Shown here one piece after another: positions 26,163-33,867 of a DNA stretch of 64,000 bases. The first letter of the stretch is position 1; each line of letters starts with the position of its first letter. The translations under genes and the position numbers were made by a program. Source of the stretch: Leeuwenhoekiella nanhaiensis (lineage in GTDB: Bacteria > Bacteroidota > Bacteroidia > Flavobacteriales > Flavobacteriaceae); assembly GCF_002744755.1 (NCBI RefSeq), contig NZ_KZ319292.1, positions 180,514 to 244,513 on the forward strand, given 5' to 3'. The notes beneath the pieces were generated by a model. It was given only the letters and a program-made list of their open reading frames with translations. It had not been told where the DNA came from and ran no database searches.

Positions 26163-26453
26163 ATGAGTGAACTGTTAGAGCGCGTAGAATCATTGCAGAA
26201 GGCAACGGGTACTCTAATAAGCAGACACCAGCAACTTCAACAGCAATTACAGGCTCTGGCGGCCGAAAATGCACAACTCAGAGAAGAGAATGCAGCGCTT
26301 AAGAAGCTTGTAGAAAACTGGGAGGCAAAGTACAGCACACTCAAAACTGCAAATGCTATGCTGGGCAGTAATGATTACAAACGGGAAACCAAGCTCAAAA
26401 TAAATGCGATGATGCGGGAGATAGATGCCTGTATCGCGCAATTAGCTGATTAA
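26163..26453 (+). CDS. Small coiled-coil protein upstream of zapA (ZapB-like in shape)
   Basis: A 96-residue protein that is almost all heptad coiled coil: MSELLERVESLQKATGTLIS... through QQQLQALAAENAQLREENAALKKLVENWEAKYSTL, no membrane segment. The C-terminus (RETKLKINAMMREIDACIAQLAD) has basic and hydrophobic helical sequence. It is 10 bp from zapA and shares its promoter, so a role in cell division next to ZapA is likely. The size and coiled-coil form recall ZapB, but homology to ZapB is not shown by sequence alone. Confidence 0.78.
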   Translation: MSELLERVESLQKATGTLISRHQQLQQQLQALAAENAQLREENAALKKLVENWEAKYSTLKTANAMLGSNDYKRETKLKINAMMREIDACIAQLAD

Positions 26454-26463
26454 TTAACAGGAT

Positions 26464-26754
26464 ATGTCTGAACATCTTAAAATAAAACTGTCTATTGCAG
26501 ACCGGGTGTATCCACTCACTATTTTGCCACAGCAGGAAGAAGGCCTGCGCAAGGCAGCTAAAGATATTGAGGCGATGATTAAAAAATTTGAGCAAAGTTA
26601 TGCCGTTAGAGATAAGCAGGATGTTTTGGCCATGTGCGCCTTACAATTTGCTTCAAAAACTATACAAAGGGATCTGGCAGGAGAAGGAGAGCAGGCTGAA
26701 GCGGCTCTTAAACTCAAGAGTCTGGAAGAGTTGATTCAGAGCCAATTATCCTAA
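26464..26754 (+). CDS. zapA: Cell division protein ZapA
   Basis: FtsZ-associated protein that promotes Z-ring bundling. The 96-residue sequence has the N-terminal beta strand/globular head IKLSIADRVYPLTILPQQEEGLRKAAKDI, then a C-terminal coiled coil with DVLAMCALQFASKT. The length is typical. It follows the coiled-coil gene by 10 bp and is followed by the 6S RNA and rny, an order also seen in other bacteria, where 6S RNA lies downstream of zapA. Confidence 0.9.
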   Translation: MSEHLKIKLSIADRVYPLTILPQQEEGLRKAAKDIEAMIKKFEQSYAVRDKQDVLAMCALQFASKTIQRDLAGEGEQAEAALKLKSLEELIQSQLS

Positions 26755-26781
26755 CGTTCTTTTAATTAGAAATTACTTACT

Positions 26782-26960
26782 GCCTACATTGGTTACATTT
26801 TTTGGTAAACTCAACACTAATTCTTTATAGAAGGATGAGTCTGGGTTGTAAAAGCGCGCCGTTCCCGATTTATCGGGATGAACGGATTCTTGATCAGCCC
26901 GTTAGTCCTATGATTTATATAAGGAGTTTACTCAAAACACTTCCAATGTAGGCTTTTTTT
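26782..26960 (+). ncRNA. ssrS: 6S RNA (Flavo-type)
   Basis: The 221-bp zapA-rny gap folds as a 6S RNA. The closing stem is GCCTACATTGG (26782-26792) with CCAATGTAGGC (26943-26953), directly followed by seven T's as terminator. Inside it GTAAACTC (26805-26812) pairs with GAGTTTAC (26924-26931). A large open bubble follows, about 30 nt on the 5' side and 22 nt on the 3' side. Beyond it GGGTTG (26843-26848) pairs with CAGCCC (26895-26900), and a terminal hairpin is formed by CCGTTCCCGAT / ATCGGGatGAACGG (26859-26885). 6S RNA mimics an open promoter and binds the housekeeping RNA polymerase holoenzyme. Location after zapA is as in other bacteria. Exact ends are estimated. Confidence 0.88.
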
Positions 26961-26975
26961 ATATATACTTAATTT

Positions 26976-28541
26976 ATGGAAACAGTTTTTACAATCGTAG
27001 GGGTCATCTTGATTGCCGGCACTCTGGGATTTTTACTGGCAAAATTGCTGGAAAAAAATAATGCCTCTCAAATTGTTAGTAACGCCCGCAAAGAGGCCGA
27101 AAACATTATAAAAGAAGCTAAAAATGAAGGGGAATCCATCAAAAAAGATAAGATTCTTCAGGCCAAAGAAAAGTTTATTGAACTTAAATCTGAGCACGAG
27201 AAAGTCATTCTCGCCCGGGATAAAAAGATTAATGAAGTTGAAAAGCGCACCCGGGATAAAGAATCACAGGTGAGTAGCGAACTGGCCAAAAACAAAAAGC
27301 TCAATAAAGATATTGAGGCTAAAGTGCAGGATTACAACGAGCGTCTGGAGTATCTTGAAAAACGCCAGAGCGACATTGATAAGATGCACGCGAGTAAAAT
27401 TCAACAGCTTGAGGTCATAAGTGGTTTGTCTGCTGAAGACGCCAAAGACCAGTTGGTTGAGTCCTTAAAAGATCAGGCGAAGAGTGATGCGATGGCCTTT
27501 ATTCAAAATGCGATGGAGGAGGCTAAGCTTACCGCAGAGCAGGATGCCAAAAAGATTATCATCAACACCATTCAGCGTATAGGTACCGAAGAAGCGGTTG
27601 AAAACTGCGTATCGGTTTTCAATCTGGAAAGCGATGACGTAAAAGGACGAATTATTGGTCGCGAAGGTCGAAACATTAGAGCGATTGAAGCGGCAACAGG
27701 AGTTGAAATCATCGTAGACGATACACCGGAAGCGATCATTTTATCCTGCTTTGATAGTGTACGGCGTGAGATTGCTCGTTTGTCTTTACACAAGTTGGTG
27801 ACAGACGGCCGTATACACCCGGCTCGTATAGAAGAGGTAGTTAAAAAGACAACCAAGCAAATAGAGCAGGAGATTGTTGAGGTAGGTAAACGCACGGTGA
27901 TTGATCTCGGTATCCACGGACTGCACCCGGAATTGATTAAAGCTGTGGGAAGAATGAAGTACCGTTCTTCTTACGGTCAGAACCTGTTGCAGCACAGTAG
28001 GGAAGTGGCTAAGCTTTGCGCGACTATGGCTGCTGAACTGGGCGTTAATCCAAAACTAGCCAAGCGGGCTGGTCTGTTACATGACATAGGTAAAGTACCT
28101 GAAACTGAAAGCGAAACTCCACACGCATTACTGGGTATGGAATGGGCTGAGAAATACGGGGAGAAGCCCGATGTGTGTAACGCCATTGGAGCCCACCACG
28201 ACGAGATTGAGATGAAAACACTGCTTGCGCCTATAGTTCAGGTGTGTGATGCGATCAGTGGCGCCCGTCCCGGAGCTCGTCGTCAGGTGTTGGATTCGTA
28301 CATTCAGCGTTTGAAAGATCTTGAGGATATTGCTTTTGGTTTTGCCGGAGTTAAAAAGGCCTATGCCATTCAGGCGGGTCGTGAGCTTCGTGTGATTGTA
28401 GAAAGCGAGAAAGTAAATGATGAGCGTGCTTCGGCCCTGTCGTTTGAGATTTCGCAAAAAATACAAACCGATATGACCTATCCCGGTCAGGTGAAAATCA
28501 CCGTTATTCGGGAAACCAGGGCGGTCAACATCGCCAAATAA
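26976..28541 (+). CDS. rny: Ribonuclease Y
   Basis: Membrane-anchored endoribonuclease that starts mRNA decay. The 521-residue protein has an N-terminal TM helix (about 4-23), a long coiled coil rich in Lys/Glu (30-200), a KH domain with the [15 protein letters not shown] motif, and an HD domain with His369-Asp370 in LLHDIGKVP. All expected elements are present. A terminator follows. It is read in the same direction as zapA and the 6S RNA, but the 6S terminator lies between. Confidence 0.96.
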   Translation: METVFTIVGVILIAGTLGFLLAKLLEKNNASQIVSNARKEAENIIKEAKNEGESIKKDKILQAKEKFIELKSEHEKVILARDKKINEVEKRTRDKESQVSSELAKNKKLNKDIEAKVQDYNERLEYLEKRQSDIDKMHASKIQQLEVISGLSAEDAKDQLVESLKDQAKSDAMAFIQNAMEEAKLTAEQDAKKIIINTIQRIGTEEAVENCVSVFNLESDDVKGRIIGREGRNIRAIEAATGVEIIVDDTPEAIILSCFDSVRREIARLSLHKLVTDGRIHPARIEEVVKKTTKQIEQEIVEVGKRTVIDLGIHGLHPELIKAVGRMKYRSSYGQNLLQHSREVAKLCATMAAELGVNPKLAKRAGLLHDIGKVPETESETPHALLGMEWAEKYGEKPDVCNAIGAHHDEIEMKTLLAPIVQVCDAISGARPGARRQVLDSYIQRLKDLEDIAFGFAGVKKAYAIQAGRELRVIVESEKVNDERASALSFEISQKIQTDMTYPGQVKITVIRETRAVNIAK

Positions 28542-28550
28542 ATTAGGAAA

Positions 28551-28575
28551 GCCGCTCTGAAAAGAGTGGTTTTTT
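28551..28575 (+). terminator. Rho-independent terminator after rny
   Basis: GCCGCTCT (28551-28558), GAAA loop, AGAGTGGT (28563-28570, two G-U pairs), then a T run; 10 bp past the rny stop. Confidence 0.8.
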
Positions 28576-28591
28576 AGTTTTTATACATTCA

Positions 28592-28638
28592 ATATGGTAA
28601 ATCTCCTATTGATATTTAGTTAGGTCGATTTACCATAT
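28592..28638. repeat. 12-bp inverted repeat at the end of the 170-aa gene
   Basis: ATATGGTAAATC (28592-28603) and GATTTACCATAT (28627-28638) are perfect mirror arms with 23 bp between. The right arm is formed by the last codons of the minus-strand gene. There is no T run, so this is not a standard terminator. Confidence 0.7.
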
Positions 28639-29132
28639 AACTCATTCCAAAGCCTCAAATAATGATCAGCTAATTGCTGCTCCAGTTCTTTAGGAAACGG
28701 ATATCCGTCCGGACCTACGAAAATGAATTTCTCTTCGCTTTGACTGCTTACGCGGAGGCGATGGTACTTTTCAATCCACGCGTCATAATGATTAACTAGT
28801 TTCTGAGTGCTTTCCAGAAGCTCAGGTGCGATGAGGTAGCCCTGAGCAAGAATGAGTTTATTTACGGCTTCGTTTGACTTATAAAGAACCTCCGTTTCAA
28901 TAAACCGGCGTTCTACTTCCGTTTTAGCCTTTACATAGCGCTCAAAGGCCAGGCTCGATCGCTGTAGCTGAAAATAAATGCTCCCCATAGCTTCACAGGC
29001 TTTCTCTTTCCAAGCGAGTCGGGACTTTACGGTACTGGTAATTTTTTCGCTTTGTTTTAATAACAGAAAACCCATCAACCCGGTGAGTAAACTGCTGCCT
29101 AAAATCAGGGAGATGATTTTAGCGGTGTCCAT
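28620..29132 (-). CDS. One-TM protein of unknown function, partner of the peptidoglycan-binding protein
   Basis: A 170-residue protein with one N-terminal hydrophobic segment (about 5-25, IISLILGSSLLTGLMGFLLL). The rest is mainly helical and charged (EVERRFIETEVLYKSNEAVNKLI), ending in a less helical tail with VGPDGYPFPKELEQQL. No family is recognised. It begins 2 bp after the stop of the peptidoglycan-binding gene, so the two are translated from one transcript. A membrane protein paired with a wall-active protein could be an immunity protein, a lysis accessory or an anchor. Confidence 0.7.
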   Translation of the reverse strand: MDTAKIISLILGSSLLTGLMGFLLLKQSEKITSTVKSRLAWKEKACEAMGSIYFQLQRSSLAFERYVKAKTEVERRFIETEVLYKSNEAVNKLILAQGYLIAPELLESTQKLVNHYDAWIEKYHRLRVSSQSEEKFIFVGPDGYPFPKELEQQLADHYLRLWNELYGKST

Positions 29133-29134
29133 TT

Positions 29135-30352
29135 TTAAACATTTTTGAGCTCATCAAGCGATTTTTTAAGGTAGTTGACAGGGAATGTGTTATTAATTTC
29201 AGTCAGATTCTTTTCGCGTCCCAACGTGTACCAGACACAATCATCATTTGGCTTGTTATAGCATACCACGAGATCGCTCAATACATTGTAAGCACCACGG
29301 GTTTTGCCACGCGCTAGATCGTCGTAGGAGACTGCTGCATAATCTTTACAGCTGATTATACGCCCCGCAGGATCCATATAACTACGCCCGGCAATAACCT
29401 GACAACCTGCCGAGAAATTAGTACGCCCGTCTCCTGACCAGTGAATGTTTATGGTCGTGTTGGGTTCGTCGAGTCCGGCGGCGATATCTGCATCTGTAAG
29501 TGCATTATCGGCCACTTTATCCCGGTAAACCAAAACGCCTTTAGAATAAGGTCTTAGAGCTTTATAGATCTTTTGAGCACTTGCAATCTTATGCCAGCTC
29601 AATCGGTATTTGTGCTGCCCTTCCACTAAAAAAGCTTCATCACTGCGATCTGCCATTGAGGCGCTGGGATCCGTGCTACCCCAAAAGGTAAATGCAAGAC
29701 CTTTGATGAGCAGGACAAACAGATCGTCGTTCTCCCGTTTGCTCGTACTCAAATCGGCATTGCGTCGTATTCCAATTAAATGGGTTTTATGAGGATCAAA
29801 TTGCCAATCTGCCGGACTGTAGGTGTCTGAGGCTTTGGTGTAATTAGATACGTCGTTCAGGATTTTATTTGAATGGGAACTGTAATGTGATTTAGCCTTA
29901 TTCAGAATCTCAAACCAGAGTTTAAATTCTTCGGTGGGGTTGCTCGCATCGTGCCGGGCCCAGTCGTTAATGATTCCGTTAGATTCCCAGCGATCAATGT
30001 GACCCCAGGTTTTTGGCCCCACAATACCATCGGGCTTACCTATAGATTTTTCACCTTCAATGGAATACACATATTCCTGAAACAGGCGCGTGGCTGCCTG
30101 AGTCCCGTAACCAAAAATGCCACTGAGTTCGGCATTGGGAAAGAAGCCTTTGTTCTTCAAAAAGCGTTGTAGTCTAAAAACCAGATTCCCATTAAGCTCG
30201 TTAAAATCCTGCCATTGAAAATTAGCCTCGTCTCTAAACTGTTCGCGATCGCGAAGACGTGTAGCCATCCACCGATGATACGGGCGTAAAAAATCGCCTT
30301 TGTCTCCCGGAAGCTTTCCGGTGTCAACAGATCCTAATCTCAGTGTACTCAT
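29135..30352 (-). CDS. Peptidoglycan-binding protein with a YkuD-like H...SxGC motif
   Basis: A 405-residue protein without a signal peptide. Residues about 57-118 form a PG_binding_1 domain (LVFRLQRFLKNKGFF ... GKPDGIVGPKTWGHI). The C-terminal half contains LAFTFWGSTDPSAS, FLVEGQHKYRL, KGVLVYRD and INIHWSGDGRTNFSAGCQV, the last resembling the His...SxGC active-site block of YkuD-fold L,D-transpeptidase/carboxypeptidase proteins and of wall-cleaving phage proteins. It would act on peptidoglycan but has no visible way to the periplasm. A 170-aa one-TM protein follows by 2 bp. Function is inferred from motifs, not proven. Confidence 0.72.
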   Translation of the reverse strand: MSTLRLGSVDTGKLPGDKGDFLRPYHRWMATRLRDREQFRDEANFQWQDFNELNGNLVFRLQRFLKNKGFFPNAELSGIFGYGTQAATRLFQEYVYSIEGEKSIGKPDGIVGPKTWGHIDRWESNGIINDWARHDASNPTEEFKLWFEILNKAKSHYSSHSNKILNDVSNYTKASDTYSPADWQFDPHKTHLIGIRRNADLSTSKRENDDLFVLLIKGLAFTFWGSTDPSASMADRSDEAFLVEGQHKYRLSWHKIASAQKIYKALRPYSKGVLVYRDKVADNALTDADIAAGLDEPNTTINIHWSGDGRTNFSAGCQVIAGRSYMDPAGRIISCKDYAAVSYDDLARGKTRGAYNVLSDLVVCYNKPNDDCVWYTLGREKNLTEINNTFPVNYLKKSLDELKNV

Positions 30353-30413
30353 AACTTATTTAAGTATAATGACTTATAAAAGTATGAATTAAAGTGTGGC
30401 TTGAGCAAAAAGC

Positions 30414-30441
30414 AAAAAAATAGGGGCAAATGCCCCTATTT
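30414..30441 (-). terminator. Terminator after yebC
   Basis: Perfect 11-bp arms AAATAGGGGCA (30418-30428) and TGCCCCTATTT (30431-30441), with an A run at 30414-30420 that reads as a T run on the minus strand, after the yebC stop. Confidence 0.85.
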
Positions 30442-30464
30442 AAGTACCTGTTTTTCCTGATAAT

Positions 30465-31190
30465 TTATGCTTCACACGAACTTTCGTCCATAGAATGGTA
30501 GACATTCTGTACATCCTCGTCTTCTTCTATTTTTTCTAATAGCTTTTCTACTTCTTCGGCCTGCTCCGGAGTCAACTTTTTAGTAACCTGTGGAATGCGT
30601 TCAAATCCACTTGATAGAATCTCGTGATTGTTTTCTTCTAAATAAGACTGAATGGTTCCAAAGCTTTCAAAAGGCCCGTAAATAAGGATTCCATCTTCAT
30701 CTTCAAAAACTTCTTCGGCACCGTAGTCTATAAGTTCAAGTTCTAGTTCTTCCGGGTCAATACCATCAGCCGCAATCCGGAAATTGCAGGTATGGTCAAA
30801 CATAAATTCAACAGAGCCGGAAGTGCCCAGGTTTCCATTACACTTATTAAAATAAGAGCGTATGTTGGCTACCGTACGGTTGTTATTATCAGTTGCGGTC
30901 TCGATAAGAATAGCAATACCGTGCGGGGCATAGCCTTCAAAAAGCACCTCTTTATATTCGCCAAGACTTTTGTCACTGGCGCGTTTTATGGCGCGCTCAA
31001 TGTTGTCTTTAGGCATGTTTACGCTTTTGGCGTTTTGAATCACCGCGCGCAGTCTTGAATTTGAGTCGGGATCAGGACCGCCTTCTTTTACGGCCATAAC
31101 AATGTCTTTCCCTATGCGCGTAAAAGCTTTGGCCATCGCACTCCAGCGCTTCATTTTACGAGCTTTTCTAAACTCAAATGCTCTTCCCAT
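30465..31190 (-). CDS. yebC: YebC/PmpR/TACO1-family protein
   Basis: DNA-binding-type regulator and, in recent work on some members, a factor that helps ribosomes at hard sequences. The 241-residue sequence has the family start MGRAFEFRKARKMKRWSAMA, KEGGPDPDSNSRLRAVIQNAK, MPKDNIERAIKRA, and EGYAPHGIAILIETATDNNNRT. The length is normal. It has its own terminator downstream. Which of the two roles applies here cannot be told. Confidence 0.93.
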   Translation of the reverse strand: MGRAFEFRKARKMKRWSAMAKAFTRIGKDIVMAVKEGGPDPDSNSRLRAVIQNAKSVNMPKDNIERAIKRASDKSLGEYKEVLFEGYAPHGIAILIETATDNNNRTVANIRSYFNKCNGNLGTSGSVEFMFDHTCNFRIAADGIDPEELELELIDYGAEEVFEDEDGILIYGPFESFGTIQSYLEENNHEILSSGFERIPQVTKKLTPEQAEEVEKLLEKIEEDEDVQNVYHSMDESSCEA

Positions 31191-31264
31191 AATGTGTGTT
31201 TTTAAAGGCGGTAAATTTAGTAAAATTCACCGGTTAGAAAAGTGCTTTTTACCTAGCCTATTTT

Positions 31265-31549
31265 TTAAGCATCAATGAGCTTTTCGATGGCGTGTGCGAG
31301 TTTAAAGTCTTTTTCGGTAACTCCACCGGCGTCGTGAGTTGACAGGGAGATGTTGAGCGTATTGTATACGTTGGTCCAGTCGGGGTGATGCTGCTGCAAT
31401 TCGGCTTCAAAAGCGATGCGGGTCATCATCGAGAAGGCTTCTTTAAAATTTTCAAATTCTAAAGATGTATGAATCGCATTGTCTTTGTATTCCCAGCCTT
31501 CAAGTTTCTCAAGTCGGCTTTGTATGGTGTTTTGGTCTAGTTTATCCAT
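31265..31549 (-). CDS. 4a-hydroxytetrahydrobiopterin dehydratase (pterin-4a-carbinolamine dehydratase)
   Basis: Small PCD/DCoH enzyme of 94 residues that recycles pterin cofactor for aromatic amino acid hydroxylases. The active site block is in FEAELQQHHPDWTNVYNTLNISLSTHD, with the paired His and the HPDW motif, and GGVTEKDFKLAHAIEKL closes it. The start at ATG 31549 gives the normal length; an in-frame ATG at 31621 would add 24 residues with no family match. No phenylalanine hydroxylase gene is adjacent. Confidence 0.92.
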   Translation of the reverse strand: MDKLDQNTIQSRLEKLEGWEYKDNAIHTSLEFENFKEAFSMMTRIAFEAELQQHHPDWTNVYNTLNISLSTHDAGGVTEKDFKLAHAIEKLIDA

Positions 31550-31675
31550 TTTTAAAGGTTTTAGTGATACGATCAAATTTCGCCATTTAAATTCAAACCA
31601 GGCAGGCAATTGGCTATTCATCCCGGTGTTTTAAGCATATTTTAAGTTTAAGCTTTAGAGCAAAAACAGAACCTG

Positions 31676-31683
31676 TACCTTTG
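31676..31683 (+). promoter_or_regulatory. -7 box upstream of pepD
   Basis: TACCTTTG, 14 bp before ATG 31698. No TTG is seen at the expected spacing. Confidence 0.5.
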
Positions 31684-31697
31684 CAAAAAATGATTTT

Positions 31698-33161
31698 ATG
31701 ACAAATGCTGATATACGCCAGCTGGAACCACAACCGGTATGGAAAAACTTTGCAGATTTAAACGCTGTGCCGCGACCTTCAAAGCACGAGGAGCAGGTTA
31801 TTGCCTTTATGAAAGCCTTCGGCGAAAGGCTGAATTTGGAAACTTTTGTTGACGAAGTAGGTAATGTGATCATAAGCAAGCCTGCAACCAAAGGTCTGGA
31901 AGACCGAAAAATGGTGACTTTACAGTCTCATTTAGATATGGTGCATCAGAAGAATAAGGAGACTCAATTCGATTTTGCCAGCGAAGGGATTCAAATGAAA
32001 ATAGACGGCGATTGGGTAAAGGCCGAAGGAACCACCTTAGGCGCTGATAACGGATTGGGCGTTGCGACCATAATGGCCCTGCTCGAAAGTACAGCTATTC
32101 CGCATCCCGCACTTGAAGCTCTTTTTACGATTGATGAGGAAACCGGAATGACCGGTGCCATGGGCTTAAAGCCGGGAGTCTTGAAAGGTGAAATTTTGCT
32201 CAACCTGGATACCGAAGAAGATGATGAGATAGGTGTGGGCTGTGCCGGTGGCGTTGATATTACAGCCACTCGAAGCTATAAACAGGAAGACACAGAGCCG
32301 GGTAAAACAGGATACCGACTTACCGTAAATGGTCTTCAGGGCGGTCACTCGGGAATGGATATCATAAAGGGTTTGGGTAATGCCAATAAACTGCTGAATC
32401 GATTTTTACTGGATGGTTTTGAAAATTATGGCTTGCGCTTAAGTGAAATTGACGGTGGCGGTCTGCGAAATGCCATCCCTCGAGAAAGTACGGCTGTGTT
32501 TTGCATAGATTCAATTCATACCGAAGCCTTTGAGGCTGATGTTGCCGAACTTGCTGAAGCCATAAAAGCCGAGTATAAAAATCTGGAACCTAATCTGAAA
32601 ATCACACTTGAACCCACAACATTGCCCGAGAAGGTTATGGAACTTGGAGTTCAGGAAGCTTTAATAAAGGCTATACACGCAGCCTGGAATGGCGTATACC
32701 GTATGAGTCCGGATATTAAAGACTTGGTAGAGACCTCAAATAACGTTGCCCGGGTAAGAGCGGGCGGAGGAGAACTTGAAGTCTTGTGTCTTACGCGATC
32801 ATCAGTAGAGTCGTCTCGTACAGATCTTGCAAATACCGTGCGAAGCGTTTTTGAACTGATAGGTTGTGAGGTTCTTTTTTCAGGGGAATATCCCGGTTGG
32901 AAACCCAATATGGAAAGTCCTATTCTTAAGGTTCTGGTTGATCATTACGAAAAACTGAATGCTGAAAAACCCCACGTAGCAGCTTGCCACGCGGGGCTTG
33001 AATGTGGTATTCTGGGTCAAAATTACCCTGAAATGGATATGATTTCTTTTGGTCCCACCATTCGCGGTGCACACTCTCCAGATGAGCGTGTGAGTATTTC
33101 TTCCGTACAGAAATTTTGGACGTTTATACAGGAAATTTTAAAAGATATTCCTAAGAGTTAA
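31698..33161 (+). CDS. pepD: Aminoacyl-histidine dipeptidase (Xaa-His, carnosinase-type)
   Basis: M20 metallopeptidase that hydrolyses dipeptides, classically with C-terminal His. Zinc ligands and catalytic residues: His78 in LQSHLDMV, Asp in LGADNGLGVA, Glu-Glu in DEETGMTGA, Asp in LNLDTEEDDEI, and His in FGPTIRGAHSPDERVS near the C-terminus. It contains the dimerisation insert. The 487-residue length matches the PepD family. A strong terminator lies 4 bp past the stop. Confidence 0.94.
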   Translation: MTNADIRQLEPQPVWKNFADLNAVPRPSKHEEQVIAFMKAFGERLNLETFVDEVGNVIISKPATKGLEDRKMVTLQSHLDMVHQKNKETQFDFASEGIQMKIDGDWVKAEGTTLGADNGLGVATIMALLESTAIPHPALEALFTIDEETGMTGAMGLKPGVLKGEILLNLDTEEDDEIGVGCAGGVDITATRSYKQEDTEPGKTGYRLTVNGLQGGHSGMDIIKGLGNANKLLNRFLLDGFENYGLRLSEIDGGGLRNAIPRESTAVFCIDSIHTEAFEADVAELAEAIKAEYKNLEPNLKITLEPTTLPEKVMELGVQEALIKAIHAAWNGVYRMSPDIKDLVETSNNVARVRAGGGELEVLCLTRSSVESSRTDLANTVRSVFELIGCEVLFSGEYPGWKPNMESPILKVLVDHYEKLNAEKPHVAACHAGLECGILGQNYPEMDMISFGPTIRGAHSPDERVSISSVQKFWTFIQEILKDIPKS

Positions 33162-33165
33162 AAAG

Positions 33166-33195
33166 AAAAAGGAGCTGTTAAACAGCTCCTTTTTT
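33166..33195. terminator. Bidirectional terminator between pepD and DUF4168 gene
   Basis: Arms AAAAAGGAGCTGTT (33166-33179) and AACAGCTCCTTTTT (33181-33194), with A and T runs on either side; it serves both convergent genes. Confidence 0.88.
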
Positions 33196-33201
33196 AGTTT
33201 T

Positions 33202-33708
33202 CTATCCTTCAGAATTGGTTTGTTTCTGGCTCATTACGTTCTGAAAACGTTTCTGTAAATCCTTGCTTTGCTGCAAGGCCATTGCGACCTCGCGATAGCG
33301 GTCAAAGGAAAGGTTGTGATTTTCTATAACTTCTTTCATTTGCGCGACCAGAAGCGGCTGCATTTCCTGCAATTTAGTTACGATTGCCCCGTGCTTTTTC
33401 AACTCTTCTTCAGAAGCCTCAACGGGTACTTCAGGATTCATTTTTGCTTTCTGAATGCTGTTAAAACGTTCTACTTCCAGACCTTCTTCGGTAATCACGG
33501 TCATCATTTTTTGTTTTACCGTTTGATTGACCGTTTGTACTTCGACAAAGGCATTGGCAAAATTATTCAGTTCGGCAGGTGTTACATCAACCTGATCCTG
33601 TGCGCGTGTCACAGCATCAGCTTGTTGTGCTTTCGCCGTTAGGCTAAATCCGCCAAGTAGGGCTCCGGTTAGTGCCAGACTTATAATATTTTTCTTAAAT
33701 GTAATCAT
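33202..33708 (-). CDS. DUF4168 family exported protein
   Basis: A 168-residue protein with a signal peptide (about residues 1-27, ...GGFSLTAKA-QQ). The mature part is helical and polar with the DUF4168 pattern: VTPAELNNFANAFVEVQTVNQTV near the N-terminus and NLSFDRYREVAMALQQSKDLQKRF at the end. Periplasmic or outer-membrane linked; the function is not known. Single gene, flanked by a terminator on one side and a 159-bp gap without a gene on the other. Confidence 0.82.
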   Translation of the reverse strand: MITFKKNIISLALTGALLGGFSLTAKAQQADAVTRAQDQVDVTPAELNNFANAFVEVQTVNQTVKQKMMTVITEEGLEVERFNSIQKAKMNPEVPVEASEEELKKHGAIVTKLQEMQPLLVAQMKEVIENHNLSFDRYREVAMALQQSKDLQKRFQNVMSQKQTNSEG

Positions 33709-33867
33709 GTATAGCTTTTAATTGTTTAACCTGAAGGATAAAAAATAGGAAAGCCAATACCATAGATTTAAGGTAGTATCTCTGTTTATTAAGAAAAACT
33801 TAACAAATAAAGACCCAGAGATTAACATTTGCCGGGATTAATGCCTGGCAACGGTAATTTGCCTTAG

